Of a DNA stretch of 64,000 bases, positions 50,754-61,255 are shown piece after piece (positions within the stretch are counted from its first letter, which is position 1; every line of letters begins with the position of its first letter). The notes under the pieces are model-generated. The model ran no database searches. It was given only the letters and a program-made list of their open reading frames with translations, and had not been told where the DNA came from. The translations under genes and the position numbers were made by a program. The stretch is from Aphrocallistes beatrix (Eukaryota; Porifera; Hexactinellida; Sceptrulophora; Aphrocallistidae): assembly GCA_963281255.1 (NCBI GenBank), contig OY725490.1:6634001-6698000 (forward strand), read 5' to 3'.

Positions 50754-53700
50754 ATGGCAAATTTTCCTATTACTTATTCCTCTCTCCCGATCAACGACCT
50801 ACCTGAGCCCTCATTCAGACGGATAGAAGTGAGCTACTCGGATGAACCTAGACGTAAGGTCTTACAGCTCTCCTCCTGTGCTGGGGGATTCACTTACTCC
50901 GGATGTGACAACTTTCGCGATTTGACCCTGAGAAGTCGTTTCATCATCTGGCGTTATGACGAAGGCCGCCTAGAGCTAATTGAATATTCGACAGATTACA
51001 ACTTGGAAGGCAATGCCGTAAGACTCGATTTCATTAACTGCCAGCTGGTCGGGAGAATTAGTATATTTGAAAGCGAGGATTTCACCAGTGTAAATCTAGT
51101 CATACCAACCTCCATACGAATTGTACGGCTAACGCTACCACACCCTTATAACCTACAGAGTGTCCATGCAGAAAAAAAGGCCTCCATTTTCCAGAATGTT
51201 ACACCACACATTTTAGCAGACACAAACACTTCATTCTCACTGCCTCAGACATTCCTTTCTCAAACCCTCGTTTCTATAGCAACATCTCTTATCAATGACA
51301 GAGTGGTATGTGTAATGGGATCTTCTGATGGGAGTGTTTCCGGAGTGCGATTTCCAACACCTCGAGGGGAACAAGTGTTCACTACCTTTGAACTGAAACA
51401 GACGGGAATCATGTCAAGAATCCTCAGTGGATTCATGCCTACAGCGATGCGGAAGAGTGACGTCACTTCTGAAGAGAATACTCTCTCTTCGATGCGAATG
51501 ATCGCCTTTCAAGACAGAACCTACCTTCTCCAGCTGTTCAGGGACTGTAAGCTAAAGTTGCTATGCCTAGATACGAAGGAATGTATGCTATCTGAAGACT
51601 TATCGCATCATCTTCATGGTAATATCGATCCCACTGCTCAAATTGAACCTTCCATTCAGCAAAATAATTTTATTATTGATGGTGCACAAAAGTTTGTCAT
51701 ACTCATAGCCACTAGTTCACTCGCGGTTTTTCTCACCTATGAACTGCACCTGAACCTAGCGACACCTTTACTCCAGCACATATCAACGAATTTCTCATCT
51801 CTACCTAAAAAATCCAAACTTGTACAGTTCACATACTCTCAAGACAACATCTCTACACTCTGGCTGTCTCAAGACGAATTCCCGATAGTACAGACCTGTT
51901 GCACTGATGGGAAATCCACATCCGGTGTATGGGTAACCTCTCACGAACCCTCTCCACTCCCCACTGAGCTAGACGTGCCTGCAATTAAAGACATACAAGA
52001 GTCGTACTTGAATCGGATTTGTAGTCACAGGTACATGAATGTGCAGACTATACTGAAAGCACTCAACCTGTTCAATTGCAATCCACCACAGAATGTAACA
52101 CGGGTCTCGTTAAAAACCGCGATTATCCAAGCAGTTGAGAAAGAGTTGCACCATCTAGTCACCTTACCACATCTGCAAAACCAATCTCGCCGTGAATTGC
52201 AAACACAGGTTTGGTCCAAGTTCTACCAAGCTTGTTTGCAGTACCAAGCCATCTCCTGCTACCCTCTGGGTATCTTGTGCGAGCGTGGGGTAAACTTTGT
52301 GATAGGAAAGCGCTCGCTACTTCTCTACCGTCCGATGCAACTGCTTGAGCAGATGTACTATCTCCCTAACACCAGTATTAGCCTGCACGCGACTAGGATT
52401 CTATCTGAATCTTTGGTGAGGAATATCTCCTCCGTCATTTATCAAAGTAAAAAGCTAACAAACTGCTTTGTGAACTTGGATGTCTATCTGAACGATTTGT
52501 TGGATAATGACGTGGACCTAGTCGGGTTCATTGGCTACCTGTTGGACTGTATGCTGATATCAGACCGTGAGGTGTGTCGGTCTGAAAGCCATACGCACCA
52601 TCCCCAACTTAGATCTGCTATTGGGAAGATACGCTTACTAGTGCCTGCGTTCAGAGCTATCTCTGATTTATTGAAGCTACCCATTCCAGATGATTTGTAC
52701 ACTGAATCTAACAGTGTGAGTGAGGAGGATTTGTATAGGTGTTCTCCTGCCGTAGCAACACTATTCACTAGTGATCTGGGCATTTCCATTCTCAATATGG
52801 TTTTCAGAGATTCCATTTCTATGAAGAAAGACGTTTGCTGGAGTGTTCTGTTGCTCGCTTGTTTTATTTTGCGAGAGAAAGATCCGAATGTACAATCTCA
52901 AAAGTCAGAATCTTTTGACACTTTAAAAAACTTGGTTATTCCTGATCTGATTTCTTCTCTCACCTCTTTGCATTTAATGCAACAAATGTCAGAATACTAT
53001 TCAACCTCGGCATTAAACAATTCATTTGGCTCGAGTAGACAAGATATCATTAACATTCCAGGTACAGATTCTGTATCCAGGACATTGCCATTACAGTTTA
53101 TCAGCAGCAAATGCATTCGTGACATCCAGTACAAGTTACACAGTCGAGAAATTGTCCCAGTTGAGGAGATAAACCAATCCCTGCCCTGCCTAACCTATGT
53201 CCTCTCTGAGTATTCCAATGCTGCTTCTGAGATTTTAGCTCCTGGTGCTTCTATAATCAAACTACTGGCCTTCCTCCTAGAACAACGCTATCTCTGCGAG
53301 CTACTCTACGCACTCCATGTTCTAGAATCTCTATACAACCCAACCCTCGAGTACCCGATTAGGTATTACAAAGCGCAGTACTACCTCAAAGTAGGGAGAG
53401 TCGAGAAATCCACACAAATATTTCTCTCTACCATACCCGGCCTTCTTTCTGCTAATCCTGATCCGTTTCTTTCCGGGCTCATTTCAGAGAAAGTAGGGGA
53501 CACAGGGTCAAATGCCACCGTTCTCTATTGCCTCAACCTTATCGACTTATTTGAGCAAGAGCAGTCGCCTGACATGATCATCCAACTCGCTAAGCATGCA
53601 GTAGAAATCGCCCCCGCGAGAGAAGCTCTCATTAGCAACCTATGGTCGATCCAATTCAAGCACTCGCTGGACCTATCTCTCTATGAGGATGCATACATAG

Positions 53701-55085
53701 CAATGCTTAGCAATCCGGAACCTTCTCGAAGGAAGGACTGCATGAAGCGATTCGTGATCGAACTCTGTAGCAAGAACAAGTTCAAACTTCTCTGCACATT
53801 CCCGTATTCAGGTGTCGGGAGGGATATAGAGGATGTGCTCGAGTCGAGGGCTAGGTCTGTTGACGTCACGAATGGAACTTATTACAAACTTTTGCATAGT
53901 TTCTACACGAATCGTGGGAATTACCGAAGAGCAGCTGTCGCTATGTACGAATGTGCTATGCGTTTGAGTGGTGAGCTCCCTACACTCTCAATTCTCGACC
54001 AGCAAGCGAAATGCTACCTCGCGGCAATCAACGCCCTCTACCTGGTAGATGAGAAGTCCGCCTTTGTTGTTAAACCTCCTCCCCCCGATAGCAGTAAGAA
54101 TAAACCTCCGAGCGACCCGCCTAACTCGAAAAAGAAGCGAGAAAACCATGATACAACCTCAAATGAAAATGAGAATTCCATCCTGACGACTCGCGTCAAG
54201 GTAATGTCGATACGAGATGTGGAGAATGAGTACCTGATAGTCCTGGCTCAGCTGAGACTAGCGGGAGTGGAGGAGACAGCTACTCCCCTCACCACTTCCT
54301 CGTGTACGCACGAGGAGATTCAAATTCTTCTCGTACAGTATGGTCTCTTCGATATGGCGATGACTATTTCACAGAGATTGAATCTTTCGATGCAATATCT
54401 GTTCGAGTGTCTCACCACTCGCTGTGTAAAAATGTGTAAATTAGGTCCTTCACTGTTGGAAGAGAGCGGAATTATGTACACTCAGTGGTTGTTTTACAAT
54501 GACATCGGAATTGAGGGGTGTGCAGACGCACTTCCTCCTGAAAAACAAGCTTGGGAGCTTCTTAAGCGATATTTAGGATCTCTAGAAAACTGGGAAAAAA
54601 TTGAATGTCTTTGCTGGACTGTTGCCAGATGTTTGGCGCTCAGTTTCACACTACCCCAATGGCTGAAGGATTTGCTATCTCGTTTGGCGCCTGAAAAGCT
54701 TCTCTGCTTATATTTGAAGTATTCTAAGCTCGAAAATGCGGGAGAATTCGCGATAGATTACATCAGAGCGATCATAGGCGACAAGAAAGGAAACGATTTA
54801 CGAGTAGCGCAGGAGAGGTTCGGTCTGAAGTTCACGCTGAAATCAATAGACCCCGAGACCGGTACCTACAACCAGGTTAAACTCCCATACACCTACTTGG
54901 ACATTCTCCTCAGCAAGTTGAAGGAAATGCCAGAAGAATCGCATCTAAATGCACTCTACAAAGCGCTGGATGTACAGATTCAAGACTACTTCACAGAGGT
55001 TAAACTGGCATCAGAATACCGTATGTTCTTAAAGGAACGGGAAGGTGCAGCATTGGGGGAACCCCCACACCTACATCCAATTTGA
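50754..55085 (+). CDS. NUP160: Nucleoporin NUP160
   Basis: 1443 aa, intronless (human 1436). A member of the Y-shaped NUP107-160 complex. The N-terminal beta-propeller shows SRFIIWRYDEGRLELIEYS (human NRFIHWKTSGDTLELMEES), NAVRLDFINCQ and ELKQTGIMSRILSGFMPTAMR (human ELKQSSVMQRLLTGWMPTAIR). The C-terminal solenoid has DCMKRFVIELCSKNKFKLLCTFPYSG, RARSVDVTNGTYYKLLHSFY and NYRRAAVAMYECAMRL. I start at the ATG at 50754 since the 14 upstream codons lack an ATG and read into a pyrimidine tract. A Pro/Lys-rich insert (about residues 1115-1145) is disordered. Confidence 0.93.
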   Translation: MANFPITYSSLPINDLPEPSFRRIEVSYSDEPRRKVLQLSSCAGGFTYSGCDNFRDLTLRSRFIIWRYDEGRLELIEYSTDYNLEGNAVRLDFINCQLVGRISIFESEDFTSVNLVIPTSIRIVRLTLPHPYNLQSVHAEKKASIFQNVTPHILADTNTSFSLPQTFLSQTLVSIATSLINDRVVCVMGSSDGSVSGVRFPTPRGEQVFTTFELKQTGIMSRILSGFMPTAMRKSDVTSEENTLSSMRMIAFQDRTYLLQLFRDCKLKLLCLDTKECMLSEDLSHHLHGNIDPTAQIEPSIQQNNFIIDGAQKFVILIATSSLAVFLTYELHLNLATPLLQHISTNFSSLPKKSKLVQFTYSQDNISTLWLSQDEFPIVQTCCTDGKSTSGVWVTSHEPSPLPTELDVPAIKDIQESYLNRICSHRYMNVQTILKALNLFNCNPPQNVTRVSLKTAIIQAVEKELHHLVTLPHLQNQSRRELQTQVWSKFYQACLQYQAISCYPLGILCERGVNFVIGKRSLLLYRPMQLLEQMYYLPNTSISLHATRILSESLVRNISSVIYQSKKLTNCFVNLDVYLNDLLDNDVDLVGFIGYLLDCMLISDREVCRSESHTHHPQLRSAIGKIRLLVPAFRAISDLLKLPIPDDLYTESNSVSEEDLYRCSPAVATLFTSDLGISILNMVFRDSISMKKDVCWSVLLLACFILREKDPNVQSQKSESFDTLKNLVIPDLISSLTSLHLMQQMSEYYSTSALNNSFGSSRQDIINIPGTDSVSRTLPLQFISSKCIRDIQYKLHSREIVPVEEINQSLPCLTYVLSEYSNAASEILAPGASIIKLLAFLLEQRYLCELLYALHVLESLYNPTLEYPIRYYKAQYYLKVGRVEKSTQIFLSTIPGLLSANPDPFLSGLISEKVGDTGSNATVLYCLNLIDLFEQEQSPDMIIQLAKHAVEIAPAREALISNLWSIQFKHSLDLSLYEDAYIAMLSNPEPSRRKDCMKRFVIELCSKNKFKLLCTFPYSGVGRDIEDVLESRARSVDVTNGTYYKLLHSFYTNRGNYRRAAVAMYECAMRLSGELPTLSILDQQAKCYLAAINALYLVDEKSAFVVKPPPPDSSKNKPPSDPPNSKKKRENHDTTSNENENSILTTRVKVMSIRDVENEYLIVLAQLRLAGVEETATPLTTSSCTHEEIQILLVQYGLFDMAMTISQRLNLSMQYLFECLTTRCVKMCKLGPSLLEESGIMYTQWLFYNDIGIEGCADALPPEKQAWELLKRYLGSLENWEKIECLCWTVARCLALSFTLPQWLKDLLSRLAPEKLLCLYLKYSKLENAGEFAIDYIRAIIGDKKGNDLRVAQERFGLKFTLKSIDPETGTYNQVKLPYTYLDILLSKLKEMPEESHLNALYKALDVQIQDYFTEVKLASEYRMFLKEREGAALGEPPHLHPI

Positions 55086-55564
55086 ATCGGCGTTATTTTT
55101 GCGTTTGCTACCCATTCTAATGTGTTCTTACTGACCCGAGTTTTACTAGTGTATTAGCTTTTAATCACTTCAGATTTATAGTCCATTATTGTTTTAGCGG
55201 ATTTTGCTACATCATTCAATTACAATGATTAGTTTCCATTTTGTATTAAATGGATACAAACAATTAAATCCGTTTATTTTAGATTGTCTAAATTTGTAGA
55301 GAATTGACCATGAACCAATAGAACCGATAAGAACCATATTCAAGTGTTCAATTTTGTTTGAATCATTATTGGTGACACCCACTAGCTTACACCCACACCA
55401 TTGATATGAGTGTGAACATCATAATTATATTAATATGATGACAATCCCAACAGTTAGCTGTCGTTCTAAGGTCTTCAATTTGTGAAGTATAAATAATTAA
55501 AAAGTAGGCTTCAGGTTTGAATTAATTCAAATTTCACCTTGTCATTATTACGTAATTAATTATA
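55086..55564. other. Spacer before PYCR
   Basis: 479 bp, AT-rich, no coding or repeat signal beyond presumed UTRs. Confidence 0.5.
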
Positions 55565-58399
55565 ATGATCTCCAAATTAGGATTTATAGGAGGAGGAAAA
55601 ATTGCCTCAGCTTTGGCTACAGGGTTTATTCGTTCAGGTAATTCCTCGAAATATGTTTTAAATTTAATGAACTACTAATCTACCATGTGACAACCATAGG
55701 CAAGTTACAACCCCAGAACATAGTAGTCTCAGAGCCATGCAAGAAGACGAGAGAACTGATCCAAGTTAGTGATTCATTGTATACTCTCTACTATACTATA
55801 TAATACTATATTATATGATGTATTCGTGGGTATACTATCTACAAAATTCATACGAGTACTAACACTCATTTGAAAATTGGAAAAAATGTATCCGAATGTG
55901 CCAAATTTATTCAATCGATAGTGGTTATGTGAATTATCAAGAAATGTTATTTTAGAGAGAATTGCAAGTGCAAACGTTCGCTGAAAATGTACAAATCCCC
56001 CAGCGATCGGATACAGTCATAATTGCAGTCAAACCAGACAAAGTCCCCGCAGTGCTAGATGAGATATCTCCCCATCTATCTAGGCGCCAACACCTCGTCA
56101 TATCTGTAGCCGCTGGAGTCAACATGTCAACCATCCAACAGGTTATTTACATTTATCTTTCCTGTGTGACAAATATATCAATATTTTTAAGAGATAATTC
56201 GCGCTTTTTAGCATCTAGCGGCAGGTATACCAATTGTCCGCAGCATGCCCAATACTTCATCGCAGATTGGATCAGGCGCCACATTATTCGCGCCGGGAGA
56301 GACTTTAAGCACAGCTCAAATTGAATCCATTCACACACTCTTCTCTGCTGTCGGCTATTGCCAGAAAGTGGAAGAGAAGTATTTGGATGTGATTACTGGA
56401 TTGAGCGGATGTGGTCCTTCCTACGTAGGTTTATACAATCAATACACTATGTACATGGATTGTATGTTGAGTAAGGTTCAGTGTGCAATATAGAGTAGTG
56501 GTCTTCAAAATTTTTAGCGTACCCCCAGACTGTTTTTGAACTTTCTATGTACCCCAACAGTTAACTCATGATATTAATAATATGTGATCTGAGAGATCAG
56601 GGGTTTATCTAGGTGCTCGGCCCGCACTTATAGGTACCAGCCTGGTATCGTCCGAGAAGCCAAGGTACTTGAAGGATGATCCGATTTAGGTGCCGGGTTG
56701 CCACTACCCCTGGAATTTCAAGATAAACCCCTGTTTGGGCTCCATATAACCTTTATCACATTTAAAAAAAGTACCGGACTAGAAACTCCTAGATAAACCC
56801 ATGGTTGAGATATAACATTGATATAACCGGCGTACCCCAGTTTGAATACCACTGATATAGATGTACATTGTGTGTGAGGCGCTGGCAGATGGAGGTGTTA
56901 AAGCAGGATTACCGAAAGAATTGGCAGTGAAGTTAGTCGCACAAACAATGCTGGTAAGTCTCCGAATGCATAAGTACTCAATTGTATATAATTAATTTCT
57001 TAAATCTATGTTTAGAGAAAGATACGTATGTTTGAATTCTTTTTTTAGGGCGCTTCTCAAATGATGCTAAGCTCGGATAAACACCTCTCACAGGTGAGTA
57101 GACCCCTCCTCCCTCATTAAAATAGACTCATTAGAATTAAATGTAATATTATAAAGGAAAGAAAGTGTGTAATGTAAGTAGTTTTGAGCTAAAATTAACT
57201 TTCAGTTTACAGAGACAGTTTTCCTCTTCTTACCATTTTCTGCCTCCGAGAGAGATAGAGCAATCGCGAAATCTATATCCTCCTGTTCCTTCCTCTTCCT
57301 CTCCTTCTCGCTCTTCACACCTGTGCTAGGGGCAGGGGCCCTCGGGACAGGGGGCTCGTTGAGAGACGCAGCGATTGCCTGAGCCAGGAGTCGATCCTCT
57401 TCTGATTTGTCTCGCGGGTTGAGAGATTGTGCTTTGACGGGGGTTGGAGTTGAAATTACCGTTGTAGGGAGGATGGTACGAAAAGGATTCGCAGATCTCA
57501 TGGTTTGAGGTTTAGCCTGCGCTTTCTGGCAGTTGTGCTGGTCTGGGAATCTGTGATTGAGGCAGAAATGTAGGTGACAAGTTTCGCAGATTACAGGCAC
57601 CAGCTCTTTAACTCTGCAAGAAGCGAAATTGCACAGCGCACTGCTCTTCATTTTGAATTTTTTCTCACTCTGACATTCCATTTCGATATGCTTATTCACT
57701 CTCTGATCTGCATCCATGCCCCTACTGACTGGTAGTGCCTGCCTGCACAGCGGGCATGTCGGGACAATCTTGTCTTTTCTGTATGCTTCAGGACAGCTGT
57801 GTTCTTTGTAAGAGCGATGCTCGCTGCAGAAAGTCTGGTGGCAGAGATCGCATTTGAAGGGGAGGAAGTCCAACTGGTGACAAGTGGACTCTGCGCAGTG
57901 TGTGCCCATGTGGGGAAGCTCCATTTCGCTAGTAGAGTTGTACAATTATATTTAGTTCTTCAGATTAGCTAATTTATATTTATACCATTTCTTATCCTAG
58001 GTAAGAGATATACTTTTCTTTCTAGAATAGTCTAGGATGGTATCTATCTGGTATTAGGAAGGCTTACGAATATATGGACTCGTATTTTTAGTGAATAGAA
58101 TATTCTAGTTGATATAATGCCTATTAGACAAAGCAATGTGGTTTCATTGACCTACAGTCATAGTATATGATAGAACTATTGTACGTACGGTTACCTATCG
58201 AATGATGAAGTAATTATTCTAAATTACAAAATTGATTTGCTAGCTTAAAGATGACGTCTGTTCGCCTGGCGGTATCAGCATCAACGCAGTACACACGCTG
58301 GAGAAAGCAGGATTCAGAGGGATACTTATGGACGCTGTGGATGTTTCCAGTAAAAAATCTCTTGAACTTGCCAACTCAGTGAATAACATCAAAAAATAA
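55565..58399 (+). CDS. PYCR: Pyrroline-5-carboxylate reductase, 7 exons
   Basis: Exons 55565-55637, 55700-55764, 55956-56141, 56212-56424, 56861-56953, 57049-57093 and 58244-58399 join in phase to 276 aa. It makes proline from pyrroline-5-carboxylate with NAD(P)H. The Rossmann motif LGFIGGGKIASAL opens the protein; IIAVKPDKVPAVL, SVAAGVNMSTIQQ, RSMPNTSSQIGSGAT and VTGLSGCGPSY follow; the C-terminal signature DDVCSPGGISINAVHTLEKAGFRG is complete. The absence of a mitochondrial presequence and the 276-aa length resemble the cytosolic PYCR3 form. Intron 4 holds a MITE with a second one inside; intron 6 holds ZFAND2 antisense. Confidence 0.95.
56496..56854. mobile_element. hAT-type MITE in PYCR intron 4, abutting exon 5
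   Basis: The left end TAGTGGTCTTCAAA and the reverse complement of the right end (CAGTGGTATTCAAA) match the CAGTGGTTCTCAAA-type termini of many hAT elements. GCGTACCCC blocks lie inside both ends. The flanks are ATATAGAG (56488-56495) and ATATAGAT (56855-56862), an 8-bp target repeat with one change. The right copy contains the splice acceptor ATATAG and the first two bases of exon 5. About 359 bp long, including a second element at 56598. Confidence 0.8.
56598..56733. mobile_element. Second MITE, possibly nested in the first
   Basis: 13-bp inverted ends CAGGGGTTTATCT and AGATAAACCCCTG bound about 136 bp with a GC-rich centre (GGTACCAGCCTGGTATC). A diverged CTAGATAAACCCA copy of one end lies at about 56789. 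I found no clear target duplication, so it could be an internal part of the outer element. Confidence 0.55.
57202..57924 (-). CDS. ZFAND2: AN1-type zinc finger protein ZFAND2 (nested in PYCR intron 6)
   Basis: 240 aa from the ATG at 57924 (MELPHMGTHCAE, human MEFPDLGKHCSE); an in-frame ATG seven codons upstream is less likely. Two AN1 fingers are visible (CHQLDFLPFKCDLCHQTFCSEH and CRVKELVPVICETCHLHFCLNH, each with its following His/Cys pair). Two ubiquitin-interacting motifs follow (EEDRLLAQAIAASLNE and QEDIDFAIALSLSEAE), as in the proteasome-associated ZFAND2B/AIRAP-L, which handles misfolded proteins. The usual C-terminal CaaX is absent (ends TVSVN). The gene is intronless and lies wholly within a 1.15-kb intron, on the opposite strand. 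Confidence 0.93.
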   Translation of the reverse strand: MELPHMGTHCAESTCHQLDFLPFKCDLCHQTFCSEHRSYKEHSCPEAYRKDKIVPTCPLCRQALPVSRGMDADQRVNKHIEMECQSEKKFKMKSSALCNFASCRVKELVPVICETCHLHFCLNHRFPDQHNCQKAQAKPQTMRSANPFRTILPTTVISTPTPVKAQSLNPRDKSEEDRLLAQAIAASLNEPPVPRAPAPSTGVKSEKERKRKEQEDIDFAIALSLSEAENGKKRKTVSVN

Positions 58400-58597
58400 T
58401 ACAGCTACTCGTATTCAAAATCTTAGTTTTCTTCTTGACTTCTCATCCTAGCATTTCTCTAGACTTTTTTGTGAGATCAAATAAACCTACATTTGAATAT
58501 TTTACAATTTAATTCGTTTGCTGAATGTTCGAGGTATACATAGTATGAAATTAAATGAAATAAATTATATGTGAAATAGATCCGAGTTGTAGTTATC

Positions 58598-59248
58598 ATG
58601 TCAAAGTCAAAAGTTGGGGGGATATTTAAGAAAAAACCCAAAGAAGAGATGACTCCAGAAACAGCCCTGATGAAGCTACGAGAAACACAAACAATGTTAG
58701 AGAAAAAAAGTAATTTTATCGAAACACAAATAGCCAAACAAGTGGCGATCGCTAGGAAGAGTGGGAGTTCGAACAAGAAGTTAGCGATTGAGGCTCTCAA
58801 GCGTAAAAAGCGCCTTGAGAAACAGCTCCAGCAGGTGGACGGCACTCTCAGTACTGTTGAATTCCAAAGAGAGAACCTTGAAAATGCTTCCATCAACACA
58901 GAGGTACTCCAAAACATGAGTTCAGCCGCAAAAGCATTAAAAGCGACGCACAAGAAATTAGATGTCGATGATGTACACGACCTGATCAGTGAAATTGAGG
59001 AACAACAACAACTTGCTTCCGAAATCGGCGACACTCTAGCGACAGGTTTTAGCACAGGACATGATCTAGATGAAGATGATGATGAGCTGTTGGCAGAGTT
59101 AGAAGAATTGACGAGTGATGTAGATGATAAATTGACACTTGACGAGTTGCCAACTGTACCTAGCGAACCTTTGAATCATGAAAAGGTAGAAGGAACACCC
59201 AAGAAGGCTGATAAAGAGCTTGCAAGCTTGGAAGCTTGGGCAACTTAA
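58598..59248 (+). CDS. CHMP4: ESCRT-III subunit CHMP4 (SNF7)
   Basis: 216 aa, intronless. It polymerises on membranes for fission in multivesicular body formation and cytokinesis. The basic helix (KKKRLEKQLQQVDGTL with the upstream FIETQIAKQVAIARK), GTLSTVEFQRENLENA and the acidic DEDDDELLAELEEL are all typical. The C-terminal amphipathic KELASLEAWAT matches the Alix/Bro1-binding helix of CHMP4 (human MKELENWA). It begins 198 bp after PYCR on the same strand. Confidence 0.95.
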   Translation: MSKSKVGGIFKKKPKEEMTPETALMKLRETQTMLEKKSNFIETQIAKQVAIARKSGSSNKKLAIEALKRKKRLEKQLQQVDGTLSTVEFQRENLENASINTEVLQNMSSAAKALKATHKKLDVDDVHDLISEIEEQQQLASEIGDTLATGFSTGHDLDEDDDELLAELEELTSDVDDKLTLDELPTVPSEPLNHEKVEGTPKKADKELASLEAWAT

Positions 59249-59778
59249 CCACGCCTCACTTAAATTGAACCGATGAATGCTTCAGAAAATATTTTCATAT
59301 GAATTATTTATATCTTCAAATGTATTGTAATTAGATAAAATTTAGTTTGGCTCATGGCTCTTAATAGTTAGGATGAACCTGTTTTGTGATTAATTATAAA
59401 ACGATGAACCCAATCAGTTCCTCCATATCGGTATTGATCCGTGAAAAAATAACGAATATAAAAGTATGATTTATCAAATGTCATTTTTCTATTGCATAAC
59501 TGGGGTAAATAGCCGGGAATAAATAGGAAGGAATATTTATAACAATAAGCTAGATAGTAATCAACAAACTGGTGTTTTCTCCGGTGCATGTGCAATAAAT
59601 GCAGATTTCAAAATTCAACCCTAATTCTACAAAACAACTTATGCAAATGATGATCCCAAACAGTAATTAATAATACTACGTAATGTTAATCTCTTGTTAG
59701 CAAATGATTAAACAATATAACCATGATTGTATTTAAGTGGAATTCTGAGTTGAATATTTAAACACGAGTATATTGATT
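59249..59778. other. Spacer between CHMP4 and seven-TM copy D
   Basis: 530 bp, AT-rich; short frames show no coding features. No repeats found. Confidence 0.5.
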
Positions 59779-60885
59779 ATGCTGTTAAACCATTCAGTTT
59801 TCTATACCTTTGAAGGTGCATTGTCAGCCGTATTCTTTCTCTTACTAGTAGTTCTCACTTGTTTTTGGAACATTTTAATAATTATACATGCTATAAAAAC
59901 TTGGCGTGAATATAAACTTTATAAAACATCAAATTATTTTGATTACCAAATCCGAAAGAAAATCCTCTCCAATTTCAAGACCATTCTGATCAAAGATCTG
60001 ATGCTTATCCTCTTATCCATATTTGAGTTTAGTGTACCATTGTATCTGGGACTGCCAACAACAATTATAATGCAATACATTGAGAGACATGAGCAATACA
60101 TTGAAGGCCTTCAGAAATCAGGATTTGGCAACTGTTCCATAGACCCTATATTAGCACTAGTATACTTCAATCCATTTATACTCCTAGCACCGATAAGTTT
60201 TGGGGTATTCTTGAATTCTTCAATGGTGTTGCTACTGGGATTAAGTGCTTATCTAACAAGAAAATACCAAGGCTACTCTTTGGAAAAGGGACTCATATAC
60301 CGCATTTCATTCTGGCTGTTATGCCAAAATATTTTGCTCTTCTCAAGTTTGATCCCTTACCTTCAAGTTTTGATTCTGCTTCTTCCTATCTCGTTAACAC
60401 TTTTCAATTGGGGACTGTTGGTAAGAGCGAGCAGGAAACTATCTCGAGCAATCAAATCCAAACTCTTCGAGGTGTACACTTTCGAGTTCGACCCACTTCT
60501 ATATAGAAAATTGAAAAACAGTTATAGAAATTATAATATCTTCATTTCCTTCCACCTCATGTCTCTCTTTCTCCTAATCGTTGTCATCTGTATCACTATA
60601 GTTTTCTTCTCACTGAATCCGCTTCTCTCATCCAGTTGCTATCTCGAGACGGTGTACGGCATTCAACTAAGCATTCCTTCTTCAATTCAAGATGTGTTAA
60701 TGAATCGTGTGACAGGAAATTTCTTCAAATATGCTTTGTTTTCTGTTGAAGTGGTATACACGCTCTTCCTAATAACCCCTTGGTTAGTTATAACCATCCT
60801 CTATTTATCTCATGCAGCATTTAAGCGTGGGAGAAACAACTTATTTGACTTCAATCACGCAATGATACAACCTTTGTTAAATTGA
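59779..60885 (+). CDS. Novel seven-TM receptor-like protein, copy D
   Basis: 368 aa from the ATG at 59779; a TTG two codons earlier is not needed. It has the same seven-TM layout as the 41-45 kb cluster. The signature is N-F-K-T-x3-K-x10-E at TM2, NCSIDPILALVYFNP before TM3 (the same C-x-I-D-P as copies A-C), TRKY after TM3, FEVYTFEFD in inner loop 3, SSCYLETVYGI in the last outer loop and the tail IQPLLN. It is closer to copy E in loops 1 and 3 (WREYK/WKEYK, YLETVY/YFEVVY), while its C-x-I-D-P motif links it to A-C. Function unknown. Confidence 0.85.
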   Translation: MLLNHSVFYTFEGALSAVFFLLLVVLTCFWNILIIIHAIKTWREYKLYKTSNYFDYQIRKKILSNFKTILIKDLMLILLSIFEFSVPLYLGLPTTIIMQYIERHEQYIEGLQKSGFGNCSIDPILALVYFNPFILLAPISFGVFLNSSMVLLLGLSAYLTRKYQGYSLEKGLIYRISFWLLCQNILLFSSLIPYLQVLILLLPISLTLFNWGLLVRASRKLSRAIKSKLFEVYTFEFDPLLYRKLKNSYRNYNIFISFHLMSLFLLIVVICITIVFFSLNPLLSSSCYLETVYGIQLSIPSSIQDVLMNRVTGNFFKYALFSVEVVYTLFLITPWLVITILYLSHAAFKRGRNNLFDFNHAMIQPLLN

Positions 60886-61255
60886 AATATTATCTAATTT
60901 TAATTGAGTAAAATACGTTCAATTTTTGTATGCAATCAGTTTAGATCAATAGATGTAGACGCTATATTGATTAATAGATATATCCCTCAGGAATTAGTTC
61001 ATATTAGTTCTTATCAGCTCATCTGTTGTAACTTTATTAAAGTTACAACATCATGCATACAAGAAAGATATCATATACTACTTGTATATATTACCTAATG
61101 AATTAATGAGGGAGATATCTAAGCCCCTAAATTAATTAAACGGGATTGATGCTGGATATAAATAAGGTTTAAATGATATTGCGTATGGTTATCAATACAA
61201 CTAAGTCGAAAATATATATATATCCAATTTTAGTCGTGTTTCATATTAATTAAAG
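60886..61255. other. Spacer between seven-TM copies D and E
   Basis: 370 bp. TATAAATA at 61157-61164 lies about 95 bp upstream of the copy E ATG. AT-rich, no other features. Confidence 0.5.

Noticed and set aside
50754-55085. NUP155 as identity
   Set aside because: ELKQTGIMSRILSGFMPTAMR and the propeller start match NUP160.
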